From contig JAHBVJ010000018.1 of assembly GCA_019637615.1 (NCBI GenBank), forward strand, positions 1-64,000: a stretch of DNA of 64,000 nucleotides. Direction: 5' to 3'. Positions 33,754-42,247 of the stretch are shown in pieces (positions within the stretch are counted from its first letter, which is position 1; every line of letters begins with the position of its first letter). A model generated the notes under the pieces. The model was not told the DNA's origin. It made no database searches and worked only from the letters and a program-made list of their open reading frames with translations. This DNA is from Anaerolineae bacterium (GTDB taxonomy: Bacteria > Chloroflexota > Anaerolineae > Aggregatilineales > UBA2796). The translations under genes were made by a program, and so were the position numbers.

Positions 33754-35463
33754 CTACCTGCGAATGTCGGTAAACTGGCGTAGATTTTCCTCTAGATCAT
33801 GAATTTTGATCTCAAGGCTACGCGCATAGTCCACGGCATTATCATAGATTTTCTTGAAGTCGGTGCGGCTGTCATCAAGATTTTGCACCTGCGTTTCAAG
33901 ACTGCGGGCGTAGCTAACCGCATCCGCGTAGGTTTGTTGCAGCTCGGCGTAATGGCCTTCGAGATCGGCAACGCGTATTTCGAGGTTGCGGGCATAGCCT
34001 ACCGCGTCATCATAAATTTGCTGCAACCCGCCGCGCCCTTCTTCGAGACTTGTCAGCTTGGTTTCTAGATCACGCGCGTAATTGACCGCCTCAGCATACA
34101 ATTTTTGCAGGCTGGCATGGCTGCTTTCTACATCGGGGATTTTAGTTTCCAGTTCGCGGGCATAGCTGACCGCACCGTCATAGAGAGCTTGCAGTTTGGT
34201 GTGCTCGGTTTCAAGGTTACGGTTGGATTCTTCGAGGTTGCGGGTATAGCTCACCGCACTGTCGTAGAGAGCTTGCAGTTTGGTGTGCTCGGCTTCAAGG
34301 TTGCGGTTGGATTCTTCGAGGTTGCGGGCATAGCTCACCGCACTGTCGTAGAGAGCTTGCAGTTTGGTGTGCTCGGCTTCAAGGTTGCGGTTGGATTCTT
34401 CGAGATTGCGGGCATAGCTCACCGCGTTGTCGTACAGCGGTTGCAAATTAACACGATACGCTTCCAAGTCCGCGACCTTGGTTTCTAACTGGCGTGTGTA
34501 AGTCACGGTTTCATCGTAGGTTTTATGCAGGTCAGCGTTTTGCGCCTCTAGGCGGCGGGCGTAACTGTTCGCTTCGTTCAGCAAGTGCAACTGTTGCGCA
34601 ATATAATCCCGCGCGTTGTACTCAGCAGTTTTCATTGAATCTAGTGAGTCTTCGACTTTGCGCGCATACGCAGTGCTGTCGTTCAGCGCGTGCGTGAGAT
34701 CGGTCAAGGCGCTGATGGCGGAGGCTTGGCTATCCATGAGCAGATTGGAGAGTCCTTGCGAAACAGGTCGATGCGAACAACACGCGACGAAGTAACGCGG
34801 CGCAAGTTTGCTATCGGTCAGCGTGATATGATGCTCATCGGTTTGTTCAAAGATGTTGGTTTCAAGCTGCTGCGCTTGGTGCAGGAAGATACCATCTTGA
34901 TTGTGGCTGAGGACAGAACCGAATATGACGGCTTGCCCGAAGATGTTGACCTGCGCGAAATGATGCTTTAGCAAGGTCTCAAATTGATCGTGATACAGTT
35001 CACGGACGTGATGCGGGTTGTGAAAATCCACATCGTCAGTATAGACCTGTTTGTTAGGAGTCGAAATGAGCAGCACACCATCCTCGGTAAGCGCGGTTTT
35101 GAGCGCCGTGAGAAGAGAATCGTGCGCGTTCAAGTGCTCCAAAGTTTCGAAGCAGACGACGACATCAATGCTGTGTGGCGCGAGGGCGAAGTGTTCGGCG
35201 TCGGCTTGAATGAAGGTCAGATTGGGACGTTGATAGCTGGCGTGGGCGTGTTTGAGCGCCGCGATGTCAAGATCAACGCTGGTGACGTGCTGCGCTGTTT
35301 GCGCCAGTAAGGCCGACCCGTAGCCTTCGCCGCTGGCGATGTCTAGCACACGCTTGTTGGCGACGAAAGTCTGCGCCCAATGGTAGCGGTGAATGTGCTC
35401 CAAGCCTGTGATTTGATCATTCGACCACGGGACAAAACGACTACCATCATCAATGAGTGTCAT
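33754..35463 (-). CDS. SAM methyltransferase with long repeat-built coiled coil
   Basis: 569 residues. Residues about 15-225 are a class I methyltransferase: VLDIASGEGYGSALLA is the SAM-binding motif I, DVVVCFETLEHL follows, and LLISTPNKQVY matches motif III. Residues about 240-565 form a coiled coil, of which the last part is at least eight near-perfect units of 28 residues (four heptads) of the type LYDSAVSYARNLEESNRNLE. Three central units are almost identical at DNA level. The layout recalls WbdD-type methyltransferases, whose coiled coil sets O-antigen length, but no kinase domain is present here. It lies in a surface-glycan cluster between a beta-sandwich protein and a GT39. Confidence 0.92.
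   Translation of the reverse strand: MTLIDDGSRFVPWSNDQITGLEHIHRYHWAQTFVANKRVLDIASGEGYGSALLAQTAQHVTSVDLDIAALKHAHASYQRPNLTFIQADAEHFALAPHSIDVVVCFETLEHLNAHDSLLTALKTALTEDGVLLISTPNKQVYTDDVDFHNPHHVRELYHDQFETLLKHHFAQVNIFGQAVIFGSVLSHNQDGIFLHQAQQLETNIFEQTDEHHITLTDSKLAPRYFVACCSHRPVSQGLSNLLMDSQASAISALTDLTHALNDSTAYARKVEDSLDSMKTAEYNARDYIAQQLHLLNEANSYARRLEAQNADLHKTYDETVTYTRQLETKVADLEAYRVNLQPLYDNAVSYARNLEESNRNLEAEHTKLQALYDSAVSYARNLEESNRNLEAEHTKLQALYDSAVSYTRNLEESNRNLETEHTKLQALYDGAVSYARELETKIPDVESSHASLQKLYAEAVNYARDLETKLTSLEEGRGGLQQIYDDAVGYARNLEIRVADLEGHYAELQQTYADAVSYARSLETQVQNLDDSRTDFKKIYDNAVDYARSLEIKIHDLEENLRQFTDIRR
34181..34432. repeat. 84-bp tandem repeat inside the methyltransferase coiled coil
   Basis: Three consecutive 84-base units (phase marker TAGAGA at 34181, 34265, 34349) differ by only a few bases. 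Each encodes 28 residues, so unit gain or loss keeps the reading frame and would change rod length by four heptads. Confidence 0.9.
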
Positions 35464-35480
35464 TGGAATATTTCCTCATG

Positions 35481-36818
35481 CTACGGATCAAGTACCTGTA
35501 CGGGGAGACGGATAGCGGGTTGCCCCGTTTCGTTAAACCACGTCACCCCTTCATGGACGAGATCGAGTTCGAACAGAAAGTGACCGGGCTGTGCAGGCGC
35601 GTCTACCTCGAAAGCGACATGCGCAGCATAGCCCCGGCCTATGGAATCTTGCAGCACCGTGCGCTTGCCCTCTTTGAGATGCATGGCGGTGTCTTGATCA
35701 AGCCAGTGGTAGGAGATGTTGACGGGCTGCGGGTGCGTCCCAGCCGCGTGCCATACCTGCGTGCTCATATTACGAATGCTCACCGCTCCGCGATACGTGT
35801 GGGCAGGCTGCATCTGCGACGGCACGACGACTTCCAGATATTCGACACGATAATCAGGATGCTGCACGGTAGCTTTGGGCAGCCCTAGTCGATAGCGCAC
35901 TGACCATTGAATGCGCGCCAGCCAATCGCGGACATCCCAAACGGAATGTAGATCGCCCATGACGGGCAGATCATCAAAAGTGATAGGAACCGCCGGGGGT
36001 GATTCGGGCGGCGTGCTGTGACCTTGTTCGCGCTCGGCAAGTTTGCGCTCGTGGTCGATGAGAAGCTGCTGATAACGCTGACGGAGCAGTAGATTGGATT
36101 CGAGCAGGTTGATAAAGTCAAAATTACCTTCAAATAAGGCTGCTATACGCGTTAGCACCGGATGGAGATGCTGGTTATCACGGCGCGCGATCAGGCCAAG
36201 GCGGCTGGCTGCCCAGAAAGCACGTCCATCACGCGGCAGGATCAGTTGCAGATCGGGCTGCTGGCTGCACGCGGCGTAGACTGATTCTAGGGCGGCACTT
36301 TCGCCACTCAGGCCAAGACCGAGCAGGAAGATCACGGGCGACGGATGCCACACAGCGAGTTCTGAGAGGTGCTGCACGAGCGAAATGGGAGCGACGATGA
36401 ACAGCGGCGACGTAATGTTGATCTGTGGCTGCACCATGCGCCACCACACATCGAGATCGTCAGCAGGGGACTCGGTAAGGGTAAGTAGGCGGCGATCTAT
36501 CGTCAACAGATCGAGCAGATCGGGAAGCAGGCGGCATAAGTCCGGCGTCGGCGGTTGGACGGGAGCCAAGCGCGCAACGCAGCCCTGAATGCGATCCGCT
36601 GTCGATGCCCAAAGTACCGTACTCGCGCCCAACGTGTCCTGCGCGGCTAGATCGAGGATGGTGGGCGGGAGCGGATAAAGGGCGGCGAGCTGCTGCATCA
36701 GGTAGCCATCGAGTGCTGACAGCGCGAGAGGCGGGTTGAACGCGCCTTGCGTTTCCTTGAAGACGGCGCTGTAGCGGGCGATCCCTTGCTGCGTGCTGTA
36801 GAGCGTATCACTAGTCAT
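35481..36818 (-). CDS. Glycan-cluster protein with C-terminal beta-sandwich, unknown
   Basis: 445 residues, no signal peptide. Residues 30-240 look like an alpha/beta nucleotide-binding fold (PTILDLAAQDTLGASTVLWAS, SPVIFLLGLGLSG), perhaps a degenerate methyltransferase, but catalytic residues cannot be named. The last 120 residues (YRVEYLEVVVPSQMQPAHTYRGAVSIRNMSTQVW, NISYHWLD, GHFLFELDLVHEGVTWF) resemble the Ig-like carbohydrate-binding C-terminal domains found on O-antigen exporters and some glycosyltransferases. It lies 17 bases before the coiled-coil methyltransferase and is probably translated with it. Confidence 0.75.
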   Translation of the reverse strand: MTSDTLYSTQQGIARYSAVFKETQGAFNPPLALSALDGYLMQQLAALYPLPPTILDLAAQDTLGASTVLWASTADRIQGCVARLAPVQPPTPDLCRLLPDLLDLLTIDRRLLTLTESPADDLDVWWRMVQPQINITSPLFIVAPISLVQHLSELAVWHPSPVIFLLGLGLSGESAALESVYAACSQQPDLQLILPRDGRAFWAASRLGLIARRDNQHLHPVLTRIAALFEGNFDFINLLESNLLLRQRYQQLLIDHERKLAEREQGHSTPPESPPAVPITFDDLPVMGDLHSVWDVRDWLARIQWSVRYRLGLPKATVQHPDYRVEYLEVVVPSQMQPAHTYRGAVSIRNMSTQVWHAAGTHPQPVNISYHWLDQDTAMHLKEGKRTVLQDSIGRGYAAHVAFEVDAPAQPGHFLFELDLVHEGVTWFNETGQPAIRLPVQVLDP

Positions 36819-36832
36819 GGAATATCCGCGCC

Positions 36833-37645
36833 TTAGATGAAGCCGAGATCGGGATGATAACGTTGGTGGCGCGTGTTCATAAGGCTGTCATGACGCAACC
36901 CTAGTTGATCATAGACGCGCTGAAGATAGCGGTGCCGGTTGCCATGCACTTCGGCAGGCGTGTGCTCGTCGGTCATGGAAAGCGGTAGGATGTAGTAAAA
37001 GCCGAAGACTAACGGCACAAAAATCACGAGCCGGCCGTTGACTGCGTAATGTAGGTAGAGTTCCCAATCTTCGCTGGCGTCGATCACGGGCTGCTCGGAA
37101 TAGCCACCGAGGTCGATCAACTGCGTGCGGTCGATCAGTGCGAGCGCGTCGATGTAATTCGACTGGAAAAGGCGATCTTGCACGCTCTCGTTAGAAATCA
37201 GATTAATTGTCTGATCATTCATGTCGCGGCGAATGATGTTGCCATAGACGACAGCGGCGGCGGTCTGCTGCGCGGCGCGATAGAAGTGATAGAGATTAGC
37301 GGGCAGCAATTCGTTATCCGCGTCTAAGTAGACGATGTATTGATAACTAGCGTGTGCAAGGATGAGGTTGCGGGTCGCAGCAGGGCGTCCACTATTATGC
37401 GTGTGGAGTACGACACGTAAGCCTTGATCGAAGTACAGCGCCTCCAACTGGCGCAGCAGCGTTACCGAACCATCGCGCGAACCGTCATCTACGACCAGCA
37501 CTTCCGCCGATACGCCGTGATCATGCAGCACACGCACCGCTTCCAGCGCCGACCGGATCGAGCGCGGCAACACATACTCGTGATTCCAGTTCGGGATGGC
37601 AATCGTCACGCCGAACGGTACACTGCGTTGGGACGCTTGAGACAT
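36833..37645 (-). CDS. GT2-family glycosyltransferase
   Basis: About 270 residues from the ATG at 37645, which has AAGG upstream and lies 4 bases after the preceding gene. GVTIAIPNWNHEYVLPRSI, VLVVDDGSRDGS and IVYLDADNELLP give the GT-A fold, with the DxD metal site in LDADN. It transfers a nucleotide-activated sugar, probably in surface polysaccharide assembly, as second gene of the minus-strand cluster. Confidence 0.92.
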   Translation of the reverse strand: MSQASQRSVPFGVTIAIPNWNHEYVLPRSIRSALEAVRVLHDHGVSAEVLVVDDGSRDGSVTLLRQLEALYFDQGLRVVLHTHNSGRPAATRNLILAHASYQYIVYLDADNELLPANLYHFYRAAQQTAAAVVYGNIIRRDMNDQTINLISNESVQDRLFQSNYIDALALIDRTQLIDLGGYSEQPVIDASEDWELYLHYAVNGRLVIFVPLVFGFYYILPLSMTDEHTPAEVHGNRHRYLQRVYDQLGLRHDSLMNTRHQRYHPDLGFI

Positions 37646-37649
37646 AACC

Positions 37650-38597
37650 TTACCTTGTAGCAACGGATTCACCCACGATCTTAGCAAATTCCGATTCTAG
37701 TGAAGAACATTTCAGATAGTCGTCGGCAAAGCGCTGGCGAAACTCCTCAAAATCAGCACGCCGCAAGCGATCAATCAGAGCGGCTTCATTCGGCATCAGA
37801 TAGATGAAGGGCAGATCGTCCGTTGGTGAGGTGGAACCATCCCAGACTTTGATCGGTACTGCGCCCGCCAGTAACGCGTTACGGAAACGTTCGCTTTCTA
37901 CGTAGAAGTGCGGATGGTGCGCGTTCCAGATGTACCAGCGGGTTTTCTCAAGAATGGTCTGCAACTGCGAGCCAGTGATGTGCGCGCTCTCGGCAGACAC
38001 GGGCGCGATAGTGGGCAGATAGACCAAGCCGTCCGGCGCAAGCTGCGAAATCAAGGTTTCCACCATCCGCACGCGGCGTATTTCTTGATGCCCGATGAAC
38101 GTCCACGGGATCGGGCGGACGTGCTGGTGGTTCAAGATAACGCGCGTTTGCTGTTGTTCTTGGGCGGTGAGACCGTTGAAGACAGGGCGATAAAGGCGCT
38201 GGACGGCGGGCGGCAGATCAGCAACCTGTGTGTGAAAACCAAGATCAAGCAAGGCATCGATACCGAGCGCGTTGCACAAGTCCAAATTATGCTGGAACCA
38301 TTGAGTCTGTACGCATTCTAGCAGCACCACATAAACCGCATTGGCTCGTTTACGAAGCTGCCGTAAGCGCGCCAAGCCCGATACCTCGCCGCCGAAGCCA
38401 ACCAAAACCTCGTGCAGGTTGATGACAAAGAGCCAATCGCAATCTTGATCAACGGCGTCCTTCAGAGTGGACACATTCGCCGTCAGACCGAGATTGCGCA
38501 GCGCTTGAGCCAGCCGATAGCCGATGGCGTCGTAGTAATAGTTGACAGACCCGCTGACAAGAATCACGGCATGGCGCTGGTCAGGGCGGTTGATCAT
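37650..38597 (-). CDS. Putative glycosyltransferase (exostosin/GT-B-like)
   Basis: About 315 residues from the ATG at 38597, which has GGGAG five bases before it. The N-terminal half is a Rossmann-like fold (HAVILVSGSVNYYYDAIGYRLAQALRNLG). In the second half SERFRNALLAGAVPIKVWDG is the donor-binding type of motif seen in exostosin and fucosyltransferase families, where a GxVPI segment follows an acidic residue. No exact family can be named. It is the first gene of the glycan cluster. Confidence 0.7.
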   Translation of the reverse strand: MINRPDQRHAVILVSGSVNYYYDAIGYRLAQALRNLGLTANVSTLKDAVDQDCDWLFVINLHEVLVGFGGEVSGLARLRQLRKRANAVYVVLLECVQTQWFQHNLDLCNALGIDALLDLGFHTQVADLPPAVQRLYRPVFNGLTAQEQQQTRVILNHQHVRPIPWTFIGHQEIRRVRMVETLISQLAPDGLVYLPTIAPVSAESAHITGSQLQTILEKTRWYIWNAHHPHFYVESERFRNALLAGAVPIKVWDGSTSPTDDLPFIYLMPNEAALIDRLRRADFEEFRQRFADDYLKCSSLESEFAKIVGESVATR

Positions 38598-38720
38598 GCA
38601 CACTCCCGTTCCGGTGGCTTGGTCGGTCAAGTATAGCGCGGTTGGTAAGATGACGACTATCGCGCTGACTAAGCTTGGTTCGGTTAGCGCCGTAAGAATT
38701 TCGCAAGACTCTCGTAATGT

Positions 38721-38739
38721 TTACGAAACGCTTTCGTAA
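38721..38739. promoter_or_regulatory. Inverted repeat upstream of Met-rich secreted protein
   Basis: TTACGAAA (38721-38728) and TTTCGTAA (38732-38739) form a perfect 8-bp inverted repeat with a 3-base centre, and another CGTAA half-site lies just upstream (38713). It is a candidate operator for the gene starting at 38803. Confidence 0.5.
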
Positions 38740-38802
38740 GCATTGGATTTTAGGCTGAATGTGTCCGATGTGTTCTGCAAAGTTCAAAAGGGAATCAAGA
38801 CT

Positions 38803-39252
38803 ATGCGTAAACAACTTATGACCTTAGCCGCTGCCGCCATTTTAGCGCTCACCGTTCTCGCCATCCCGTCCGCACAGCCCATCCATGCTCAGGGCGATCA
38901 GCCAATCGTATGCGACTCGACGCTGATCACGCTGTTGTACGTGGCTGAACATGACTACGGCTTCCATTCGATGATGGATGTGTCCAAGTTCGATAAGGGT
39001 CAGTTCGCGCCGCTGTTCGACGCGATGATGAAGGGCATGATGGAAAGCACGCCGGAAGCCATGATGGACTCCACCCCAGAAATGATGATGGAGTCTACCC
39101 CCGCTATGATGGAAAGCACCCCAGAAGCCATGATGGGCACAGAGTTGAGGGCTGGCGCGGTGGCTGGTGAACCGGAAGCCTGTACGCAACTGCGCGCTGA
39201 GGTAGAAGGCTACCTTTCCGCCAAGTTCTCCGAAGGCATGATGATGAAGTAA
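38803..39252 (+). CDS. Secreted protein with Met-rich MMESTPE repeats
   Basis: 149 residues from the ATG preceded by AAGGGA; upstream in-frame sequence is leader. A Sec signal peptide (MRKQLMTLAAAAILALTVLA, cleavage near IHAQG) is followed by a short domain with one Cys (IVCDSTLITLLYVAEHDYG), then about 45 residues of MM-x-STPE-type repeats with more than a dozen methionines, and a C-terminal helix holding a second Cys and ending GMMMK. Met clusters in exported proteins can bind Cu(I) or Ag(I), or may simply be flexible linker; function is unknown. Confidence 0.85.
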   Translation: MRKQLMTLAAAAILALTVLAIPSAQPIHAQGDQPIVCDSTLITLLYVAEHDYGFHSMMDVSKFDKGQFAPLFDAMMKGMMESTPEAMMDSTPEMMMESTPAMMESTPEAMMGTELRAGAVAGEPEACTQLRAEVEGYLSAKFSEGMMMK

Positions 39253-39265
39253 CCAGCGTCATAAA

Positions 39266-39292
39266 GGAGATCAGGGTAAGTCCCTGATCTCC
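39266..39292. terminator. Bidirectional hairpin between convergent genes
   Basis: Perfect 11-bp stem GGAGATCAGGG/CCCTGATCTCC with loop TAAGT, between the Met-rich protein (plus) and the FtsW-like gene (minus). It has no long U-run. Confidence 0.6.
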
Positions 39293-39304
39293 ACATGCGC
39301 CATG

Positions 39305-40561
39305 TTACTCTAGAGGCTGCTGGCGTACCCGCGAGATCGAACCACGCATTCCGGGTACGACCAGCGTCTCGTTGACTTTGCGCGTCGGGGCGACATTTTT
39401 GGTGGCTGCCCGCGAAATGCTCAGTAAGATACCGATGCCTGCCATCGCAGAGATTAGGGAGGAGCCGCCGAAACTGATGAAGGGCAACGGCACGCCCGTG
39501 AAGGGCACCATTGAAGCCATCACGGCGATGTTGAACAAGGCCTTGACCACAATCGATATCGTGATGCCCGCCGCGATCAATGATCCATAAATGTCGGGCG
39601 CGTTCCTCGCTATTCGAAAACCCCGCAGCATCAGTGTGACATATAGGCCGACCACGACCGCGCAACCGACCAAGCCCAATTCTTCCCCGATCACGGCGAA
39701 GATACTATCCGTATGCGGCGCTTGGAGATATTGGAATTTCTGACGACTTTCCCCCAAGCCGACACCCGTCAAGCCGCCGTTCAAGAACGAAATGATGGCG
39801 TTTTGCGCCTGACTCGCGTTGGATTGGATCGGATCGCGCCAGAGGCTGACGAAGGCATCAAAGCGATCACGCGCATAGCTAAACTGCGCAATGGCGATCA
39901 CGCCTGCAATGACGAAGGCCAAGACCACGATCCCGATCTGCACCCAGTCCGCGCCCGCCAGCAAGAACATGCCCGTCGCGGTCACGAGAATCAGAGCGGC
40001 GGGGTCAACGTCGGGCTGCATCAGAATCAGGCCAGCGACCGTGCCGACGAGCAATGCGAAGGGTAACAAGCCGTAGGTGATGCTGCGAATTTTGGTTTGT
40101 TTGGAGGCCAACCACGTCCCCATATAGATAATGACGACCAAGGTGGCGATTTCCGAAGGCTGCACCGCGCCATCAAAATAGGCACGGCGCGCACCGAACA
40201 CTTCTTTGATGCCCGGTAAGGTCACTAGGCCCAACAACACGATGATCAAGACGCCCATCAGCGGGACAGCCAACCGACGCCAAACCCGATAGTCGAGGAT
40301 GGTAAAGCCGATCATCACCACAGCGCCGATGCCAGCGTTACGCACTTGCTGAACAAAAAGCGCCCATGCCGGATCAGACCAGTAAAAGGTCGTGCTCCAG
40401 ACCATCATCAACCCGATGGCGATCAGGACGCTGACGGTGAGTACGAGATAAAGATCGAGCGTGGTGGCGAAGCGGCGTTTGCGTTCGGCGGCGCGCTGCA
40501 TCGCTTCCAGCGTATCGGGTTCATTGTCGATGTACTGTGGAGATAAAGTCCGGTCTGCCAT
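39305..40561 (-). CDS. FtsW/RodA/SpoVE-family peptidoglycan glycosyltransferase
   Basis: 418 residues with about ten membrane helices, a SEDS-family polymerase that joins lipid II into glycan strands for division or elongation. Conserved parts are MQPDVDPAALILVTATGMFL (usual form QPDxGTA, here altered), YLQAPHTDSIFAVIGEELG with the conserved Asp, and FTGVPLPFISFGGSSL. The cytoplasmic N-terminus of about 35 residues is hydrophilic. FtsW and RodA cannot be told apart from context, since no penicillin-binding protein or mur gene is adjacent. Confidence 0.92.
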   Translation of the reverse strand: MADRTLSPQYIDNEPDTLEAMQRAAERKRRFATTLDLYLVLTVSVLIAIGLMMVWSTTFYWSDPAWALFVQQVRNAGIGAVVMIGFTILDYRVWRRLAVPLMGVLIIVLLGLVTLPGIKEVFGARRAYFDGAVQPSEIATLVVIIYMGTWLASKQTKIRSITYGLLPFALLVGTVAGLILMQPDVDPAALILVTATGMFLLAGADWVQIGIVVLAFVIAGVIAIAQFSYARDRFDAFVSLWRDPIQSNASQAQNAIISFLNGGLTGVGLGESRQKFQYLQAPHTDSIFAVIGEELGLVGCAVVVGLYVTLMLRGFRIARNAPDIYGSLIAAGITISIVVKALFNIAVMASMVPFTGVPLPFISFGGSSLISAMAGIGILLSISRAATKNVAPTRKVNETLVVPGMRGSISRVRQQPLE

Positions 40562-41007
40562 AGGTGCCTCTTGTTGACTCGGTCACGAATGATATGTCAG
40601 TCCGAGGACATTCGCAAGCTCGGCGTAATTCATCCCACACTGCGGCTAATCGACTTCATGCCCTAACAGTTATCTCATTGTTGATGGAGACAGTCATCAC
40701 TCGCCGTGCAGGAGGCGATTCTGCACGGCGAGTTCTTTAACGCTGTATTGTGAAAGTAAAGTTCGACCTGTCGTAGGCGGTGGTTGCCTCGATGACAACT
40801 GACATCCTCAACCGTCACCTTATATCCCCTTTTGGGGTTTGATTTGTCTCAGCGTCATGGCGTTCTGAGTCAAATCCCACACCCCCTCATTCGTTGGGGT
40901 TTTACGTGTCAGCGCGATCTCTTAACACAAATGCACATATTTCCCACGTAGACTTAAGGTAGATCACTTTAATGGAAGGTTAACCCAGTTAGGAGTGACA
41001 CCAACCT
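40562..41007. other. Divergent intergenic region with a strong hairpin
   Basis: 446 bases between the FtsW-like gene and the tandem binding-protein operon. The main structure is a 13-bp perfect hairpin at 40699-40733. T-rich and A-rich stretches near 40810-40980 probably hold the promoter for the plus-strand operon, but no consensus pair stands out. No open frame is credible. Confidence 0.6.
40699..40733. terminator. 13-bp hairpin, orphan terminator or small-RNA end
   Basis: ACTCGCCGTGCAG (40699-40711) pairs perfectly with CTGCACGGCGAGT (40721-40733); TCTTTAA follows on the plus strand. No gene runs into it on either strand, as it lies between divergent genes, so it might end a small RNA or act in the ftsW leader. 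Confidence 0.4.
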
Positions 41008-42225
41008 ATGTCACGTTCGCGCATCGTCTTCTTCGTCATCATCGGTTTGGCAGTGCTGGTTGTACTCATTACGACGCTCATCCAACCACAGCTAGAGCGC
41101 ATGAATGTATCTCAGAACGCTACCGCGACTGCCCAATACGATTTTGAGCATACCATTACCCTCACGATCAACTTCGGTACGGAAAAGGAAAAGTGGCTGA
41201 CAGACGCCACGACTCGCTTTATGCAAGCGAATCCTAATGTCAAGATCGAGCTAGATGGGCAAGGCTCGATGGAAAGTTATCAGGCGTTGAGCCTATTGAC
41301 TCCTTCCAGCGCAGCACTGGACAAGAACTACGCTATTCCGGTCTTGTGGAGTCCAGCGAGCACCATCCAAGTCAATTTGCTCAACGCGACAAATCCTGAC
41401 TTACTGAAAAATTGTAAGCAACTGGTGATTTCGCCCACGGTGCTCATGGTGTGGGAAGACCGCGCCAAAGTATTCGAAGCCTATTACAAGGATAAGGGCG
41501 GGATCACCTTCGAAAATCTCGTCAATGCGCTGACCGATCCTAGCATCCAAGGTAGTTGGGAAAAGCTCGGCGGCAAGGCCAGTTGGGGCCTGATCAAGAT
41601 CGGGCATACTAACCCGCTCAAGTCCAACAGCGGGGTGATGTCACTCATCACGTTCGCGAACAATTACTACAAGAAAGCCAGCGCCGTCACTTCTCCGCAA
41701 GTGACTGACGCTATTTTCCGTGAGTGGCTCAAGGGGATCGAAGACGCCACCACACGGCCATTCATCGACAGCACAGGCACCTTGACGGATAAAGTCATCA
41801 ATCAAGGCCCCGCCGCCTATGATTTCGTGGTGATGTACGAGGCGCTTGCCATCGAAAATTACAAGAATGCCGTCGGGCGACAGAACCAGACGATCAGGAT
41901 CATTTATCCGCCATACAACCTGTTCTCCGATCATCCGATGTGTTTGGTCAATCATCCGTCCATCACTGACGCGCAGAAACGAACAGCTACGCGATTGATG
42001 GACTTCTTGCTCTCCAAAGACATCCAGCAATTAGCGCTCACCTACGGTTGGCGACCCGCCGACACGAGCATTCCGATTTTTGGCACGAGCAGCGATAGTC
42101 CGTTCGAAGAAGCAGAGATCAAGGCTGCTGGTGTGGGCACGGAAGTTGGACAAGCGATTGAAGTCCCAGACGGCGCAACGATTAACGATTTACTCACCTT
42201 GTGGACGCGTATCATCAATAATTGA
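41008..42225 (+). CDS. Extracytoplasmic substrate-binding-like protein, membrane-anchored
   Basis: 405 residues. One N-terminal hydrophobic helix (IVFFVIIGLAVLVVLITTL) has no lipobox Cys and probably acts as an uncleaved anchor. The rest is a periplasmic-binding-protein fold: ITLTINFGTEKEKWLTDATTRFMQANPNVKIEL, PVLWSPASTIQVNLLN, FSDHPMCLVNHPSIT and a LALTYGWRPAD segment. It is a paralogue of the first domain of the next gene. It starts at an ATG preceded by AGGAG and lies 22 bases before that gene. No permease is encoded with it, so it may sense rather than transport. Confidence 0.85.
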   Translation: MSRSRIVFFVIIGLAVLVVLITTLIQPQLERMNVSQNATATAQYDFEHTITLTINFGTEKEKWLTDATTRFMQANPNVKIELDGQGSMESYQALSLLTPSSAALDKNYAIPVLWSPASTIQVNLLNATNPDLLKNCKQLVISPTVLMVWEDRAKVFEAYYKDKGGITFENLVNALTDPSIQGSWEKLGGKASWGLIKIGHTNPLKSNSGVMSLITFANNYYKKASAVTSPQVTDAIFREWLKGIEDATTRPFIDSTGTLTDKVINQGPAAYDFVVMYEALAIENYKNAVGRQNQTIRIIYPPYNLFSDHPMCLVNHPSITDAQKRTATRLMDFLLSKDIQQLALTYGWRPADTSIPIFGTSSDSPFEEAEIKAAGVGTEVGQAIEVPDGATINDLLTLWTRIINN

Positions 42226-42247
42226 GCGCAATGAGAAAGGTATCCCA

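Noticed and set aside
34105..34488. Plus-strand repeat protein
   Set aside because: Antisense shadow of the 84-bp coiled-coil repeats; the minus-strand protein has a clear methyltransferase domain.
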